A stretch of 42,478 nt of DNA from Gammaproteobacteria bacterium (GCA_030429865.1 JAUIFX010000012.1:1-42478); one strand, 5' to 3'. Numbered from the stretch's first letter, positions 16,394 through 24,243 are shown. Notes: generated from the sequence alone by a model not told the origin. Made by a program: numbers and translations.

Positions 16394-17413
16394 TCAGCGG
16401 CGCCGCGTCTCGGGGTGCAGGCTCTTGCCGAGGATGTGGTCGCTGGCGTGCACCACGTGGCTGCCGTAGCCGAGGATCAGCGGATCCGGCTGGTGCACGA
16501 TGTGCTTGTCCTTGTCCGGGTAGGGCAGGCTCCACAGGAAGTGCATCATGCAGTTGATGCGCGCGCGCTTCTTGTCGTCCGACTTGACGATGTGCCACGG
16601 CGCATCGGCGGTGTCGGTGTAGAAGAACATCGCTTCTTTCGCTTCCGTGTAATCGTCCCAGCGGTCGACCGACGCCTTGTCGATGGGCGAGAGCTTCCAC
16701 TGCTTGAGCGGATCGACCTGGCGCGCATTGAAGCGCTTGCGCTGTTCTTCCTGCGTGATGGAGAACCAGTACTTGAACAGGCGGATGCCGCTGCGCACGA
16801 ACATGCGTTCCAGTTCCGGTGTCTGGCGCATGAACTCCAGGTACTCGTTGGGCGTGCAGAAGCCCATTACGCGCTCGACGCCGGCCCGGTTGTACCAGCT
16901 GCGGTCGAACAGCACGATCTCCCCGGCCGTCGGCAACGTGCGGATGTAACGTTGGAAGAACCATTGGCCGCGTTCGGCCTCGGTGGGTTTCTCCAGCGCC
17001 ACCACGCGCGCGGCGCGCGGGTTGAGATGTTCCATGAAGCGCTTGATGGTGCCGCCCTTGCCGGCGGCGTCGCGGCCCTCGAACAGGATCACGATTTTCT
17101 GTCCCGTCTCGCGAATCCACTGCTGCGCCTTGAGCAGTTCGACCTGCAGCGCGGCCTTCTGCTTCTCGTAGGTGGTGCGACGCATGCGCGAGCGATAGGG
17201 GTACTCGCCGGTTTCGAACGTGCGGCGGATGGCGTCCGGATCGTGGCGCATCTCGGCCAGGTCATGTTGCGGCGAGGGATGGGGATCGCTGGCCGCTTCG
17301 GCGGTGCCGTTCTCGTTCGCCGTGGTCTCCGTCACGGTATCGGGCGCGGTCGCCTCGGCAGTGTTCGCGGTCACGGCGGTCAGCGGGGTTGCCGGCTTGA
17401 GCTCTTCTTCCAT
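16394..17413 (-). CDS. ppk2: Polyphosphate kinase 2
   Basis: The 339-residue protein has an acidic, low-complexity head (1-60, rich in Thr, Ala, Glu) and then the PPK2 core: Walker A EGRDAAGKGGTIKRF at 112-126, Walker B-like EIVLFDRSWYNRAGVERVMG with D170, and the family piece FKYWFSITQEEQRKRF. It transfers phosphate between polyphosphate and nucleoside diphosphates, mainly making ATP or GTP from polyphosphate (class I layout, one domain). The core end LHPETRRR is normal; only the head is longer than in most members. ATG 17413 has AGGAACTCGTCA upstream, which fixes the start. The 274-bp spacer to the divergent phosphohexomutase gene holds no further gene. Confidence 0.93.
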   Translation of the reverse strand: MEEELKPATPLTAVTANTAEATAPDTVTETTANENGTAEAASDPHPSPQHDLAEMRHDPDAIRRTFETGEYPYRSRMRRTTYEKQKAALQVELLKAQQWIRETGQKIVILFEGRDAAGKGGTIKRFMEHLNPRAARVVALEKPTEAERGQWFFQRYIRTLPTAGEIVLFDRSWYNRAGVERVMGFCTPNEYLEFMRQTPELERMFVRSGIRLFKYWFSITQEEQRKRFNARQVDPLKQWKLSPIDKASVDRWDDYTEAKEAMFFYTDTADAPWHIVKSDDKKRARINCMMHFLWSLPYPDKDKHIVHQPDPLILGYGSHVVHASDHILGKSLHPETRRR

Positions 17414-17687
17414 TGACGAGTTCCTGTAGGAAGGCACGGGCGTCGCGGGGACGCAGTGCATGGGCTTCTCGGAACAGCCATGGTAGACCCGGATTGACGA
17501 CGCATGACTTGATCTGCAACAAGTCGCGGCGGCGCGGCGTCGATCGCGCGTCTTCGTTGTCCAGCGCCGTACCGCCTGTCGCGGCCGCGAGCGCGCCGAT
17601 TGCAGCCAATGTGGGACGTGACGCCGAAACCGTGTTGGCAACGTGGCAGAATCGGCCCCGACATCCGATTCAACGAGGCAGGAGTGC

Positions 17688-19004
17688 ATGGCTGGAATCT
17701 TCAAGGCGTACGACATCCGCGGTATCTACGGCGAGACCCTCACCGATGACGTGGCGAGCGCCATCGGGCGCGCCTTCGTCGATTTCCTCGGTTGCCGGAC
17801 CGTGGTCGTCGGCCGCGACATGCGGGCCCATTCGGAGGCGGTCTTCGCCGCCCTGGTGCGGGGGCTGACGGCGCAGGGTGCGGACGTGGTCGATATCGGG
17901 CTGGCCAGCACGCCGATGTGCTACTTCGCCAACGGCTCGCTCGGGGCCGACGGCAGCATCATGATCACCGCGTCGCACAATCCCGGGCAGTGGAACGGCT
18001 TCAAGATGTGCCGCGAGCAGGCCATCCCGATCAGCGGAGCGACCGGCATCGCGGACATCGAGCAGCGCGTCGCGCGCGGCGATTTCCCGACCCCCGCGCG
18101 CACCGGCAGCGTGACCGTGGCCGACGTCAGCGCGGCCTACCATGCCCATGTACGGCAGTACGCGGACCTGCGCCGCCCCCTGCGTATCGCCGTCGATTAC
18201 GCCAACGCGATGGGCATCATCGAGCACCGCGCGCTCGACGGGTTGTTCGCCATCGAGCCGCTGTTCGGCGATCTCGACGGCAGCTTTCCCAACCACGAAG
18301 CGAACCCGCTCGACCTGGAAACGCTCGAACCGCTGCAGGCCCTGGTACGCGGCGGCGGCTTCGATTTCGGCATCGCCTACGATGGCGACGCCGACCGCGT
18401 CGGTTTCGTCGACGAACGCGGCGAGGTCGTGCCGATGGACATCATCACGGCGCTGATCGCGCAGATGTTGCTGCGCGCACAGGGCGGCCGGGTGTTCTAT
18501 GACCTGCGCAGCTCCAAGGCGGTACGCGAGGTGATCCGCGAGCAGGGCGGTGAGCCGCTGATGTCACGCGTCGGGCACGCTTTCATCAAGCAGCAGATGC
18601 GCGAGGCCGATGCCCTGTTCGCCGGCGAGTTGTCGGGGCACTACTACTTCCGCGAGAACTACTTCACCGAGAGTTCCGCGCTGGCGGTGCTCTACGTCGC
18701 CAACCTCGTCAGCGCCGCGCAGGTGCCGCTGTCCGAGTTGGTGAAGCCCATCCAGCGCTACGTCGGCAGCGGCGAGATCAATTCGACCGTGGCCGATCCG
18801 GCGGCCGTCTTCGCGGCGCTCAAGCAAACCTTCGCCGATGGCCGCATGACCGAACTCGACGGCCTCAGCATCGAGTACGACGACTGGTGGTTCAACGTGC
18901 GCTCGTCGAACACCGAACCGCTGGTGCGGCTCAACCTCGAGGCCGACGACGCGGCGACGATGGCGGCGCGGCGTGACCAGGTGCTCGCGATCATCCGTGC
19001 TTGA
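17688..19004 (+). CDS. Phosphomannomutase/phosphoglucomutase
   Basis: A 438-residue alpha-D-phosphohexomutase. It opens with FKAYDIRGIYGE, the substrate-binding head of the family. The phosphoserine loop is TASHNPG with Ser96, the Mg2+ loop DGDADRV is at 232-238, and GELSGHYYF and the phosphate-binding RSSNTEPLVRLN come in the usual order. It interconverts hexose 1- and 6-phosphates to feed sugar-nucleotide synthesis for lipopolysaccharide or exopolysaccharide. It resembles the ManB/CpsG and AlgC groups; I leave the symbol open because the sequence does not separate them for me. AGGCAGGAG just before the ATG at 17688 makes the start secure. The gene converges on the Rieske oxygenase gene. Confidence 0.92.
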   Translation: MAGIFKAYDIRGIYGETLTDDVASAIGRAFVDFLGCRTVVVGRDMRAHSEAVFAALVRGLTAQGADVVDIGLASTPMCYFANGSLGADGSIMITASHNPGQWNGFKMCREQAIPISGATGIADIEQRVARGDFPTPARTGSVTVADVSAAYHAHVRQYADLRRPLRIAVDYANAMGIIEHRALDGLFAIEPLFGDLDGSFPNHEANPLDLETLEPLQALVRGGGFDFGIAYDGDADRVGFVDERGEVVPMDIITALIAQMLLRAQGGRVFYDLRSSKAVREVIREQGGEPLMSRVGHAFIKQQMREADALFAGELSGHYYFRENYFTESSALAVLYVANLVSAAQVPLSELVKPIQRYVGSGEINSTVADPAAVFAALKQTFADGRMTELDGLSIEYDDWWFNVRSSNTEPLVRLNLEADDAATMAARRDQVLAIIRA

Positions 19005-19018
19005 AAACGCGGCGCGTA

Positions 19019-19041
19019 CCCGGCGGCCAGCTGCCGCCGGG
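19019..19041. terminator. Strong hairpin between convergent genes
   Basis: A perfect 9-bp inverted repeat (CCCGGCGGC and GCCGCCGGG) with a 5-base loop lies between the stops of the phosphohexomutase and Rieske genes. It has no T-tract on either side, so it is not a classical intrinsic terminator, but its place suggests transcription ending or 3'-end protection in both directions. Confidence 0.4.
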
Positions 19042-19061
19042 CCGCTGCCCGTCTCAGCGCC

Positions 19062-20303
19062 TTACGCCGCGCGGTATTCCTCCAGGGGAGGCTCGCCCAG
19101 CGCCGCGCGGTAGTTGTTGTGAAAATGGTGCAGCGCCGGCTCGTTGCGGCCGAACAGGAAGTAATCGAGCTTGCCGGCCGCGGCCGTGACCTGCGCCTTC
19201 TCCGACATCACGTAGTCCTCGTGCTCGACGGTGCTGACCAGCAGCTCGACGGTCGCCGAGACGTCGAATTCCATCCGCGCCGAGGTGTCCGCGCTGTACA
19301 CGTTGTCGGCTTTCACCGCGGTGCTGCGCTCCGCCTCGCCGAGCTGCTCGCGGATGTGCGGCATGGCGAAATGCGAGATGCGGCTGACCGAGTGGGCGAC
19401 GTCGTTACGATCGGGGTAGATGCGCACCAGTACCACCATGCCGCCGACGAACACGAGCTGCACGTTCGGGAACAGGTAGTAGGCGGCGATCGAGGCGAAG
19501 GAGAAATTCCACTCCGACTCCGGCTGCTCGCGCATGACGTCGAGGTAGCGGCTCGCGGTGCAGATGCGGTGGTTGCGGCCGTACTCGCGGTAGGTTGCGT
19601 AGTCGCTGTGGGCGAGGTTCGACAGCGTCTGGCTGTGCAGGGTGCTGAAATGATAGTTCTCGCCGAAGGTGTCGTTGGCGAGCTTCCAGTTGAGCGCCTT
19701 GTCGATGCTCGATTCACCCTGGAACGCGCACTTGTCGAACTCCCAGTTGGCCAATGCCTCGGCCAGCTCCGCGCCGAGCAGGGCGTCGATGTCGACCACG
19801 CCGTCGAGCTGCGGGTGCACGACGAGGAAGCCGTACTTCTCCTGCGAGGGCAGCTCGATGAGGCTGTGACAGGCCTTGTCCACCTCGCCGAACATCTCGC
19901 CGTGGCGGATGCCCATCAGGCGGCCGTCGGGTGCATAGGTCCAGGCATGGAAGGGGCAGGTGAAGCGGTGCTGTTCGCCGCGGGATTGCTCGGTCAGCTG
20001 CGCGCAGCGATGCCGGCAGGCATTGATGAAGGCGTGAAACTTGCCGTTCTTGTCGCGCGTGGCGAGGATCGGCATACCGAGATCGTTGTTCGTGAGATAG
20101 CTGCCGGGGCCGGGCAGTTCCGGCGACAGACCGATGACCTGCGGGTGCTGCGCGAAAAACGTCTGCCACTCGCGTTCGGCCAGGGCCTCGTCGGTGTACG
20201 AGGAGGTCGGATTGATGACGACCTTGCCCGCGTCGCAGGTGGTCTTGGTGTCAATCTGGTGGATCAGCTCTTTCAGGACGTTGATCTGCTCGGCATGTTT
20301 CAT
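19062..20303 (-). CDS. Rieske non-heme iron oxygenase, large (alpha) subunit
   Basis: The 413-residue protein carries a Rieske [2Fe-2S] motif, C96-x-H98 in ACRHRC and C116-x-x-H119 in CPFHAW, and the mononuclear iron site GENYHFSTLH with H218 and H223; an acidic residue near 362-363 (EHED) is a candidate third ligand. This is the alpha subunit of a ring-hydroxylating or demethylating oxygenase (PF00355/PF00848 type). It needs a reductase, and none is encoded beside it. The substrate is unknown. The ATG at 20303 has a good GGGGAGA Shine-Dalgarno and overlaps the stop of the TetR gene by ATGA, so the two are translationally coupled and the regulator comes first. Confidence 0.92.
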   Translation of the reverse strand: MKHAEQINVLKELIHQIDTKTTCDAGKVVINPTSSYTDEALAEREWQTFFAQHPQVIGLSPELPGPGSYLTNNDLGMPILATRDKNGKFHAFINACRHRCAQLTEQSRGEQHRFTCPFHAWTYAPDGRLMGIRHGEMFGEVDKACHSLIELPSQEKYGFLVVHPQLDGVVDIDALLGAELAEALANWEFDKCAFQGESSIDKALNWKLANDTFGENYHFSTLHSQTLSNLAHSDYATYREYGRNHRICTASRYLDVMREQPESEWNFSFASIAAYYLFPNVQLVFVGGMVVLVRIYPDRNDVAHSVSRISHFAMPHIREQLGEAERSTAVKADNVYSADTSARMEFDVSATVELLVSTVEHEDYVMSEKAQVTAAAGKLDYFLFGRNEPALHHFHNNYRAALGEPPLEEYRAA

Positions 20304-21016
20304 GGTGTCTCCCCTCGATGGTTTCGCCGGGTCTCGTCGCTGGCCCCGTCTCCGGCGGTGGACGGGGCGAGTGTCGCTATGCGGCGCAACAGTTGCACCT
20401 GGAAGGTCTCCACGGCATCCGCGCTCAGCGTGATGTAGAGATCCGAGAGCGCGATGCGGCGGAATTCGTCGAGCCCGTAGTGACCGAAGGCCCAGCCGCG
20501 GCAGTTCATGCGGAAATTGCGCGTGACGAGGCCGGACATCAGCGTGGCGGGAATGCGTCCGCGCAGCAGGTGCGCGGCGCGGCAGGCCTCGATGCCGCTC
20601 GTCATGAGGCGGCCGACCCAGGCATAGATGCGGGCGACCTCGTCGTGGTGCTGGCCGCCCTGGTCGAGCCACTCCACGGCGAGGAAGGCGGCGCGGTAGA
20701 AGTCCTCGTTCTCGGCGAACAGCGCGATGGATTCGACCACCACCGCGGCCGCGAGCGTCAGCGGGTCGGCGTCGTCACCCGGCGTGGTGCGCGCCTCGAT
20801 TTCGTTCAGGACATCGGCGCCGAGCGCCAGGAGGACGTCTTCCTTGCGCCCGATCAGGTTGTAGATCGTCGGTACGGTGACATCCGCGAGGCGCGCAAGT
20901 TCGCGCAGGTTCAGGGCTTCGAAGCCGCCGCTCGCGAGCAGGAAGCGCGCCTCGGCGAGCAGGCGTTGGCGGCGCTTGTTCATGTTGCGCGTGCGCAGGG
21001 TGGCGGCAGCGTTCAT
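20300..21016 (-). CDS. TetR family transcriptional regulator
   Basis: A 238-residue protein. Residues ~12-60 form the TetR helix-turn-helix: LAEARFLLASGGFEALNLRE, then LARLADVTVPTIYNLIGRKEDVLLAL. The rest is a helical ligand-binding domain. It is the first gene of a two-gene unit with the Rieske oxygenase, coupled by an ATGA overlap, and a near-perfect palindrome lies 16 bp upstream of its start codon. This implies autoregulation together with the oxygenase, released by the oxygenase substrate or a related compound. The ATG at 21016 is first in frame after that palindrome; an internal ATG (residue 12) is an alternative start. Confidence 0.88.
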   Translation of the reverse strand: MNAAATLRTRNMNKRRQRLLAEARFLLASGGFEALNLRELARLADVTVPTIYNLIGRKEDVLLALGADVLNEIEARTTPGDDADPLTLAAAVVVESIALFAENEDFYRAAFLAVEWLDQGGQHHDEVARIYAWVGRLMTSGIEACRAAHLLRGRIPATLMSGLVTRNFRMNCRGWAFGHYGLDEFRRIALSDLYITLSADAVETFQVQLLRRIATLAPSTAGDGASDETRRNHRGETP

Positions 21017-21031
21017 GCGCGAAGTTTTTCA

Positions 21032-21053
21032 CGTTGTTAAAATTTTATCAACG
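21032..21053. promoter_or_regulatory. Palindromic operator candidate for the TetR-Rieske operon
   Basis: A 22-bp inverted repeat: the left arm CGTTGTTAAAA and the right arm TTTTATCAACG are complementary at 10 of 11 positions. It lies in the only A+T-rich patch nearby, directly before the TetR gene (start at 21016). Size, symmetry and position fit a TetR-family operator overlapping the promoter. Binding by the neighbouring TetR is an inference. Confidence 0.7.
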
Positions 21054-21118
21054 ATCAAATTCTCGCTCGCCCACCAGGCGGCCCGGAACGCTGCCCGGGC
21101 GCCGCGGAAATGGCTTGA

Positions 21119-21886
21119 TCAGGCCATGGGCGAACGCGCCGACTTTCCGCGCCGGCGCAACAGCCACGGTAGCGCGCCGGCCACGGCGCCGAGGGTAGCT
21201 GGCAGGGGAATCGGTGTCGGTGACGGTGCGACGAAGTCCGTGGTCCGGATCGCGATGTTGTCGATGAAGGCGGTAGCGGCCGGATCGAACGGAACGTCGC
21301 CCGACGCTGCACCGATCGCCAAGCGGACGCTGCCTATGGCCGACCCGCCGAACACATCGTCGTAGACGAGCGCGTCATCGATGCTCACGGTCCAGCGGTC
21401 AGCGGCGATGTCCAGCAGCATGTCGACGTGACGTGCAGCGCCGTCCGCGTAGTTCCCCACCGTGTTCGAGGCTCCGGGACCGGGATTGAAGACTTCGATA
21501 TCACCGCTCGAGCGAAACACGAGATTGCGCACGCCCGGGGTATCGACGAGCACCGTGAACTGGCTGGTCGAGCCCAGGAGCTGATGTGTTTCGATGTCGA
21601 AACTGAGCGAGACCTGGCGCGGGATCAAGCCTTCGTCGACGAGGTCGTAGCGGATGGCGTCGTAGCCGAAAACCGGAACGTTGCCCGCGCTGTTGAAGAT
21701 GAGGACCGATCCGTCGAGGACGCCGGCATCGCCGATCTCGACGGATCCCCCGGCCGCGGAGAAGTCGACCCCGTCACCGGCCTCGAAGGTATCGGCGATG
21801 TGCTCCGCCTTGACGGCGTGAGTCGTGGTCGGCGCGCTCGCCAGGGAGGCAATGGCCAGGATTGGAAGAATCCGCAAAGCGTTCAT
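21119..21886 (-). CDS. Exported protein with IPLPA (PEP-CTERM-type) sorting tail
   Basis: A 255-residue protein with a signal peptide (MNALRILPILAIASLASA, likely cut after THA near 24) and a beta-rich middle containing FDIETHQLLGST, VFRSSGDIEVFN and DRWTVSIDDALVYDDV, which looks like a lectin or jelly-roll fold. The last ~30 residues are a sorting tail: PTPIPLPATLGAVAGALPWL then RRRGK. The V/I-PLPA motif, one membrane span and Arg cluster are the three parts of VPLPA/PEP-CTERM signals, which are processed by an exosortase for release to the outer surface. No exosortase gene lies in this window. Cargo role is unknown; in this family it is often tied to extracellular polysaccharide. It ends 100 bp before the TetR start. 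Confidence 0.78.
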   Translation of the reverse strand: MNALRILPILAIASLASAPTTTHAVKAEHIADTFEAGDGVDFSAAGGSVEIGDAGVLDGSVLIFNSAGNVPVFGYDAIRYDLVDEGLIPRQVSLSFDIETHQLLGSTSQFTVLVDTPGVRNLVFRSSGDIEVFNPGPGASNTVGNYADGAARHVDMLLDIAADRWTVSIDDALVYDDVFGGSAIGSVRLAIGAASGDVPFDPAATAFIDNIAIRTTDFVAPSPTPIPLPATLGAVAGALPWLLRRRGKSARSPMA

Positions 21887-22060
21887 GACGATCGGTCCTT
21901 GTCGGGGAGTGGTCAGGCAATCGTAGCGCTCGAATGTGACCGGGATCCGCGAAGTAGGACCGGTCTGGCCGGACGCAGGCCGGGTGGCGGTCTCTCGTCC
22001 GCTTCATCGTCGTGCCGGTTCACTGTTCGTCGCTCGCCGCGCAGCACCACGGGGACGGCG

Positions 22061-22957
22061 CTAACACAGGGACGCCCTGAATGCCTGCGGTGACAAGCCG
22101 GTCCGGGCGCGAAAGAAGCGGGTGAAGTTTGCCGGCTCGGAGAACCCCAACGCGTATGCAACGTTCTTGACCGACATCTCGCGCCGCGTCAGCAGACGCT
22201 TGCTCTCGAGCACCAGGCGCGCCGTGATGAGCTGGCGCGCAGTCTGCCCGCATGCGGCGAGGAGATGCCGGTCCAGCGTACGCAGCGAAACGCGCAGGGC
22301 CCCGGCATAGGCGGTTGCCCGGTGGCTCGCCACGTAGCGTTCTTCCAGCAAGTCCAGAAATCGTGCGACCAAGGGATCGCTTGCTGCGTGACCAACGACC
22401 GCGGCAGCGGTCTCGGGCAAATCGGCTGCCGCGAAGACGACGAGCGCGAACGCCGACGCGGCGCTCTCGTCGGCGAAACGCGACGAGCGCGGGGCGCGCG
22501 TCTGCGCGGCGAGCGTGTCGAGGGCGGCGCGCACCTGTTGCAAGGAGGGCTCTGCGAGGTGCAGGCGTAAGCCGGCACGCAAGAGCATGTCGCTCGCTCG
22601 TGCCAGGCCACGGATGTCGAGCTTGGAGTGCTCGAGAAAGGCATCCGTGAACAGCACGAGGTAGCCCGCGATCGCGCGTGCCCGATCAAAAGCCTGGACG
22701 CGGCCGGCGGGGATGATGAGCAGGTCACCGGTCTCCGCTCGGTGCGGCTCGAAATCGACGTGGTGCAGCGACGCGCCGGCCTCGACCAGCAGCAGGGTGT
22801 GAAAATCGGTCCGCGTCGGCGTTGTCGTCCGGCGCCTGAACGGAGGGCGCAGCAGGTCTTCCAGACGCAGGACCTCCACCTCGAGCGGCAACCCGTCCCT
22901 GCGTGCGAACCCGGCCCGCTCGAGCGCGGTATGCGCAAGATCTTCGTCTGCGGTCAT
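22061..22957 (-). CDS. AraC family transcriptional regulator
   Basis: A 298-residue protein. The N-terminal ~170 residues are a cupin-like sensor (TLLLVEAGASLHHVDFEPHR, GDLLIIPAGRVQAFD). The C-terminal ~100 residues hold the two AraC helix-turn-helix units, LRVSLRTLDRHLLAACG and VKNVAYALGFSEPANFTRFF, ending RARTGLSPQAFRASLC as in the family. It is divergent from the small NTF2-like gene with a 169-bp spacer, so it may control that gene; downstream on the same strand is the secreted IPLPA protein gene after a 174-bp gap with no gene. The ligand is unknown. Confidence 0.9.
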   Translation of the reverse strand: MTADEDLAHTALERAGFARRDGLPLEVEVLRLEDLLRPPFRRRTTTPTRTDFHTLLLVEAGASLHHVDFEPHRAETGDLLIIPAGRVQAFDRARAIAGYLVLFTDAFLEHSKLDIRGLARASDMLLRAGLRLHLAEPSLQQVRAALDTLAAQTRAPRSSRFADESAASAFALVVFAAADLPETAAAVVGHAASDPLVARFLDLLEERYVASHRATAYAGALRVSLRTLDRHLLAACGQTARQLITARLVLESKRLLTRREMSVKNVAYALGFSEPANFTRFFRARTGLSPQAFRASLC

Positions 22958-23126
22958 GACGCCTGATGATAGTCAACTGCGCTCGATCCGTTCGCCATCG
23001 CCCGGTTTCTGACCCGAAATGACAACATCTTGGCGGGTTCCGACATGGCTTCCGAGTGCTCGTGGCGTCTACCGTGGCAACGCGGCCCCGCCCTGGTTGC
23101 CGAGTTGCCCACAGGAGGAGAACAAC

Positions 23127-23510
23127 ATGTCGACGACGAACCCGGACGCCACCGAACTCATGGCGCTGGAACGCGAAACCTATCGCCGCTACGAGGCCGG
23201 CGACATCGACGGCCTCGCGGACATGCTGGCCGAGAATGCCCAAGTCTGCCCGCCAGGTATGGACGCCATTTTCGGCCGGGAGAACCAGCGCGCCCTGTTC
23301 AAACAGATCGCAGCGACGCCGGGGGTCGAACTCTGGTGGGAGCCGCGCGAAGCGCACGTCGGTGCGGCGGGCGACATGGGCTACGTCTATGGCTCGGTCA
23401 ACTGGAAGATGCCCGGCGAAGACCTCGTGCAGGGCAAGTACATCTCCATCTGGACCAAGGTCGATGGCCGATGGATGAACGCCGTGGAGATCCGCAATGC
23501 CAACGGCTAG
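23127..23510 (+). CDS. NTF2-like/SnoaL-like (DUF4440-type) small protein
   Basis: A 127-residue protein with the NTF2-like plan: helices ATELMALERETYRRYEAGDI DG LADMLAENA, then a curved sheet ending QGKYISIWTKVDGRWMNAVEIRNANG. The final W-K/R-I-x-x-D/N pattern is typical of the DUF4440/SnoaL-like group, which includes ketosteroid-isomerase-like enzymes and small ligand-binding proteins. A function cannot be given. The ATG at 23127 has one of the best Shine-Dalgarno sites of the window (AGGAGGAG, 6 bases before). It is divergent from the AraC regulator and is followed by the tRNA-linked repeat region. Confidence 0.8.
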   Translation: MSTTNPDATELMALERETYRRYEAGDIDGLADMLAENAQVCPPGMDAIFGRENQRALFKQIAATPGVELWWEPREAHVGAAGDMGYVYGSVNWKMPGEDLVQGKYISIWTKVDGRWMNAVEIRNANG

Positions 23511-23771
23511 GCGGGTCCGCTCCGCTTAAGCCGCGCCGAGATTCGGCTGGTGCTGAGGCACGGCACGCAGGTGCCAGGTCCTGCCGCGCGGCACTTGGCT
23601 CCCGGGTGGCGGGTCCTGCCGCCTGCACCCTGTTGTCACGTCCCTCTGCGAGCGGCTCTGACGACGGCTTCATCTGGACGGGAACAATCCGGCAACGAGT
23701 CCGCTGGTGCTCTCCGTGGACCGCTTATCGGGGTGGGGAGCCCGGTGAGAAGTGCCCTGAAGCACGTGTTC
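23511..23771. other. Intergenic region before the repeats
   Basis: No gene is seen in these 261 bases. A weak match of GTGGGGAG at 23732-23739 to 23911-23918 suggests a degenerate earlier part of the tandem array. No terminator with a T-tract is found after the NTF2-like gene. Confidence 0.5.
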
Positions 23772-23955
23772 GGGGGAGCAGGATTGACTCGCAAACGCTT
23801 GCTGCGTTTGCTCGCCCCTTCGGGGCGCCGTCGCTGCGCGCCGGCGTCCAGGTTCGCTGGCGCGAACTTGTCGAACGGTAGGTTCTCATCGGGCGCGGTT
23901 CATTCGCCACGTGGGGAGTACGGGCCTGGTGGCAGGCACTGTCATGGATGCGGTT
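23772..23955. repeat. Tandem tRNA-linked repeat, unit 1
   Basis: The unit starts with GGGGGAGCAGGATT, a degraded copy of the tRNA-Gln 3' end, and continues with a 111-bp core (23780-23890) that recurs 184 bp further on with a single mismatch. The core contains two hairpins, GCAAACGC/GCGTTTGC-like around 23791-23810 and CCCCTTCGGGG at 23815-23825, and a G+C-rich stretch. The remaining ~65 bp differ between units. Frames that cross it are short and Arg-rich, so I read it as non-coding. Confidence 0.75.
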
Positions 23956-24074
23956 GGGGGACTAGGATTGACTCGCAAACGCTTGCTGCGTTTGCTCGCC
24001 CCTTCGGGGCGCCGTCGCTGCGCGCCGGCGTCCAAGTTCGCTGGCGCGAACTTGTCGAACGGTAGGTTCTCATC
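23956..24074. repeat. Tandem tRNA-linked repeat, unit 2
   Basis: This copy starts with GGGGGACTAGGATT at 23956-23969, identical to 14 bases of the true tRNA-Gln 3' half at 24134-24147. The 111-bp core (23964-24074) follows and matches unit 1 at 110 of 111 positions. The tRNA likeness breaks off inside the T-loop. The spacing of the three tRNA-end sequences is 184 and 178 bp, so the real tRNA stands in register as a third unit. Confidence 0.78.
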
Positions 24075-24096
24075 AGGGCCGGTCCCCCAGCCAAAC

Positions 24097-24122
24097 AAAA
24101 ACGGGCCCGCAAGGGGCCCGTT
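24097..24122 (-). terminator. Intrinsic terminator of tRNA-Gln
   Basis: Read on the minus strand, a perfect 9-bp stem (AACGGGCCC/GGGCCCGTT) with a CTTGC loop is followed by a T-tract (TTTTTGTTT). It begins 7 bases after the tRNA 3' end. It is nested in a larger 16-bp perfect inverted repeat (24082-24097 with 24125-24140) whose inner arm is the tRNA 3' end itself. Confidence 0.88.
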
Positions 24123-24128
24123 CATGTT

Positions 24129-24202
24129 TGGCTGGGGGACTAGGATTCGAACCTAGACTGGCGGAGTCAGAGTCCGCTGTCCTACCATTAGACGATCCCC
24201 CA
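24129..24202 (-). tRNA. tRNA-Gln (anticodon CTG), CCA encoded
   Basis: Folding the minus strand gives a full cloverleaf. The acceptor stem TGGGGGA pairs with TCCCCCA, the D-arm contains TAATGGTA, the anticodon stem is GCGGA/TCCGC with loop CTCTGAC (anticodon CTG at 34-36), and the T-arm CTAGG/CCTAG has loop TTCGAAT. The discriminator G and CCA are encoded, giving 74 bases. The layout matches gammaproteobacterial tRNA-Gln. It is a single copy here with its own terminator. Confidence 0.96.
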
Positions 24203-24216
24203 AATGTTCGCTATAG

Positions 24217-24243
24217 GCTATAAGTTACCGGCGTCGAGTTCAA
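24217..24243 (-). promoter_or_regulatory. Possible promoter of tRNA-Gln
   Basis: On the minus strand TTGAAC (24238-24243) is followed after 15 bases by TATAGC (24217-24222). A start near 24210 would leave a leader of about 8 bases. The spacing is short, and a second TATAGC at 24210-24215 makes the choice uncertain. Confidence 0.35.

Noticed and set aside
23772-24074. CRISPR array
   Set aside because: Only two long (111-bp) copies with a one-base difference; no short repeats, spacers or cas genes.
23550-24156. Small proteins crossing the tandem repeat (e.g. ending FMFGWGTRIRT)
   Set aside because: They cross the repeats, a terminator and the tRNA 3' end in the wrong orientation; the repeat in several frames is explained by DNA duplication, not protein.
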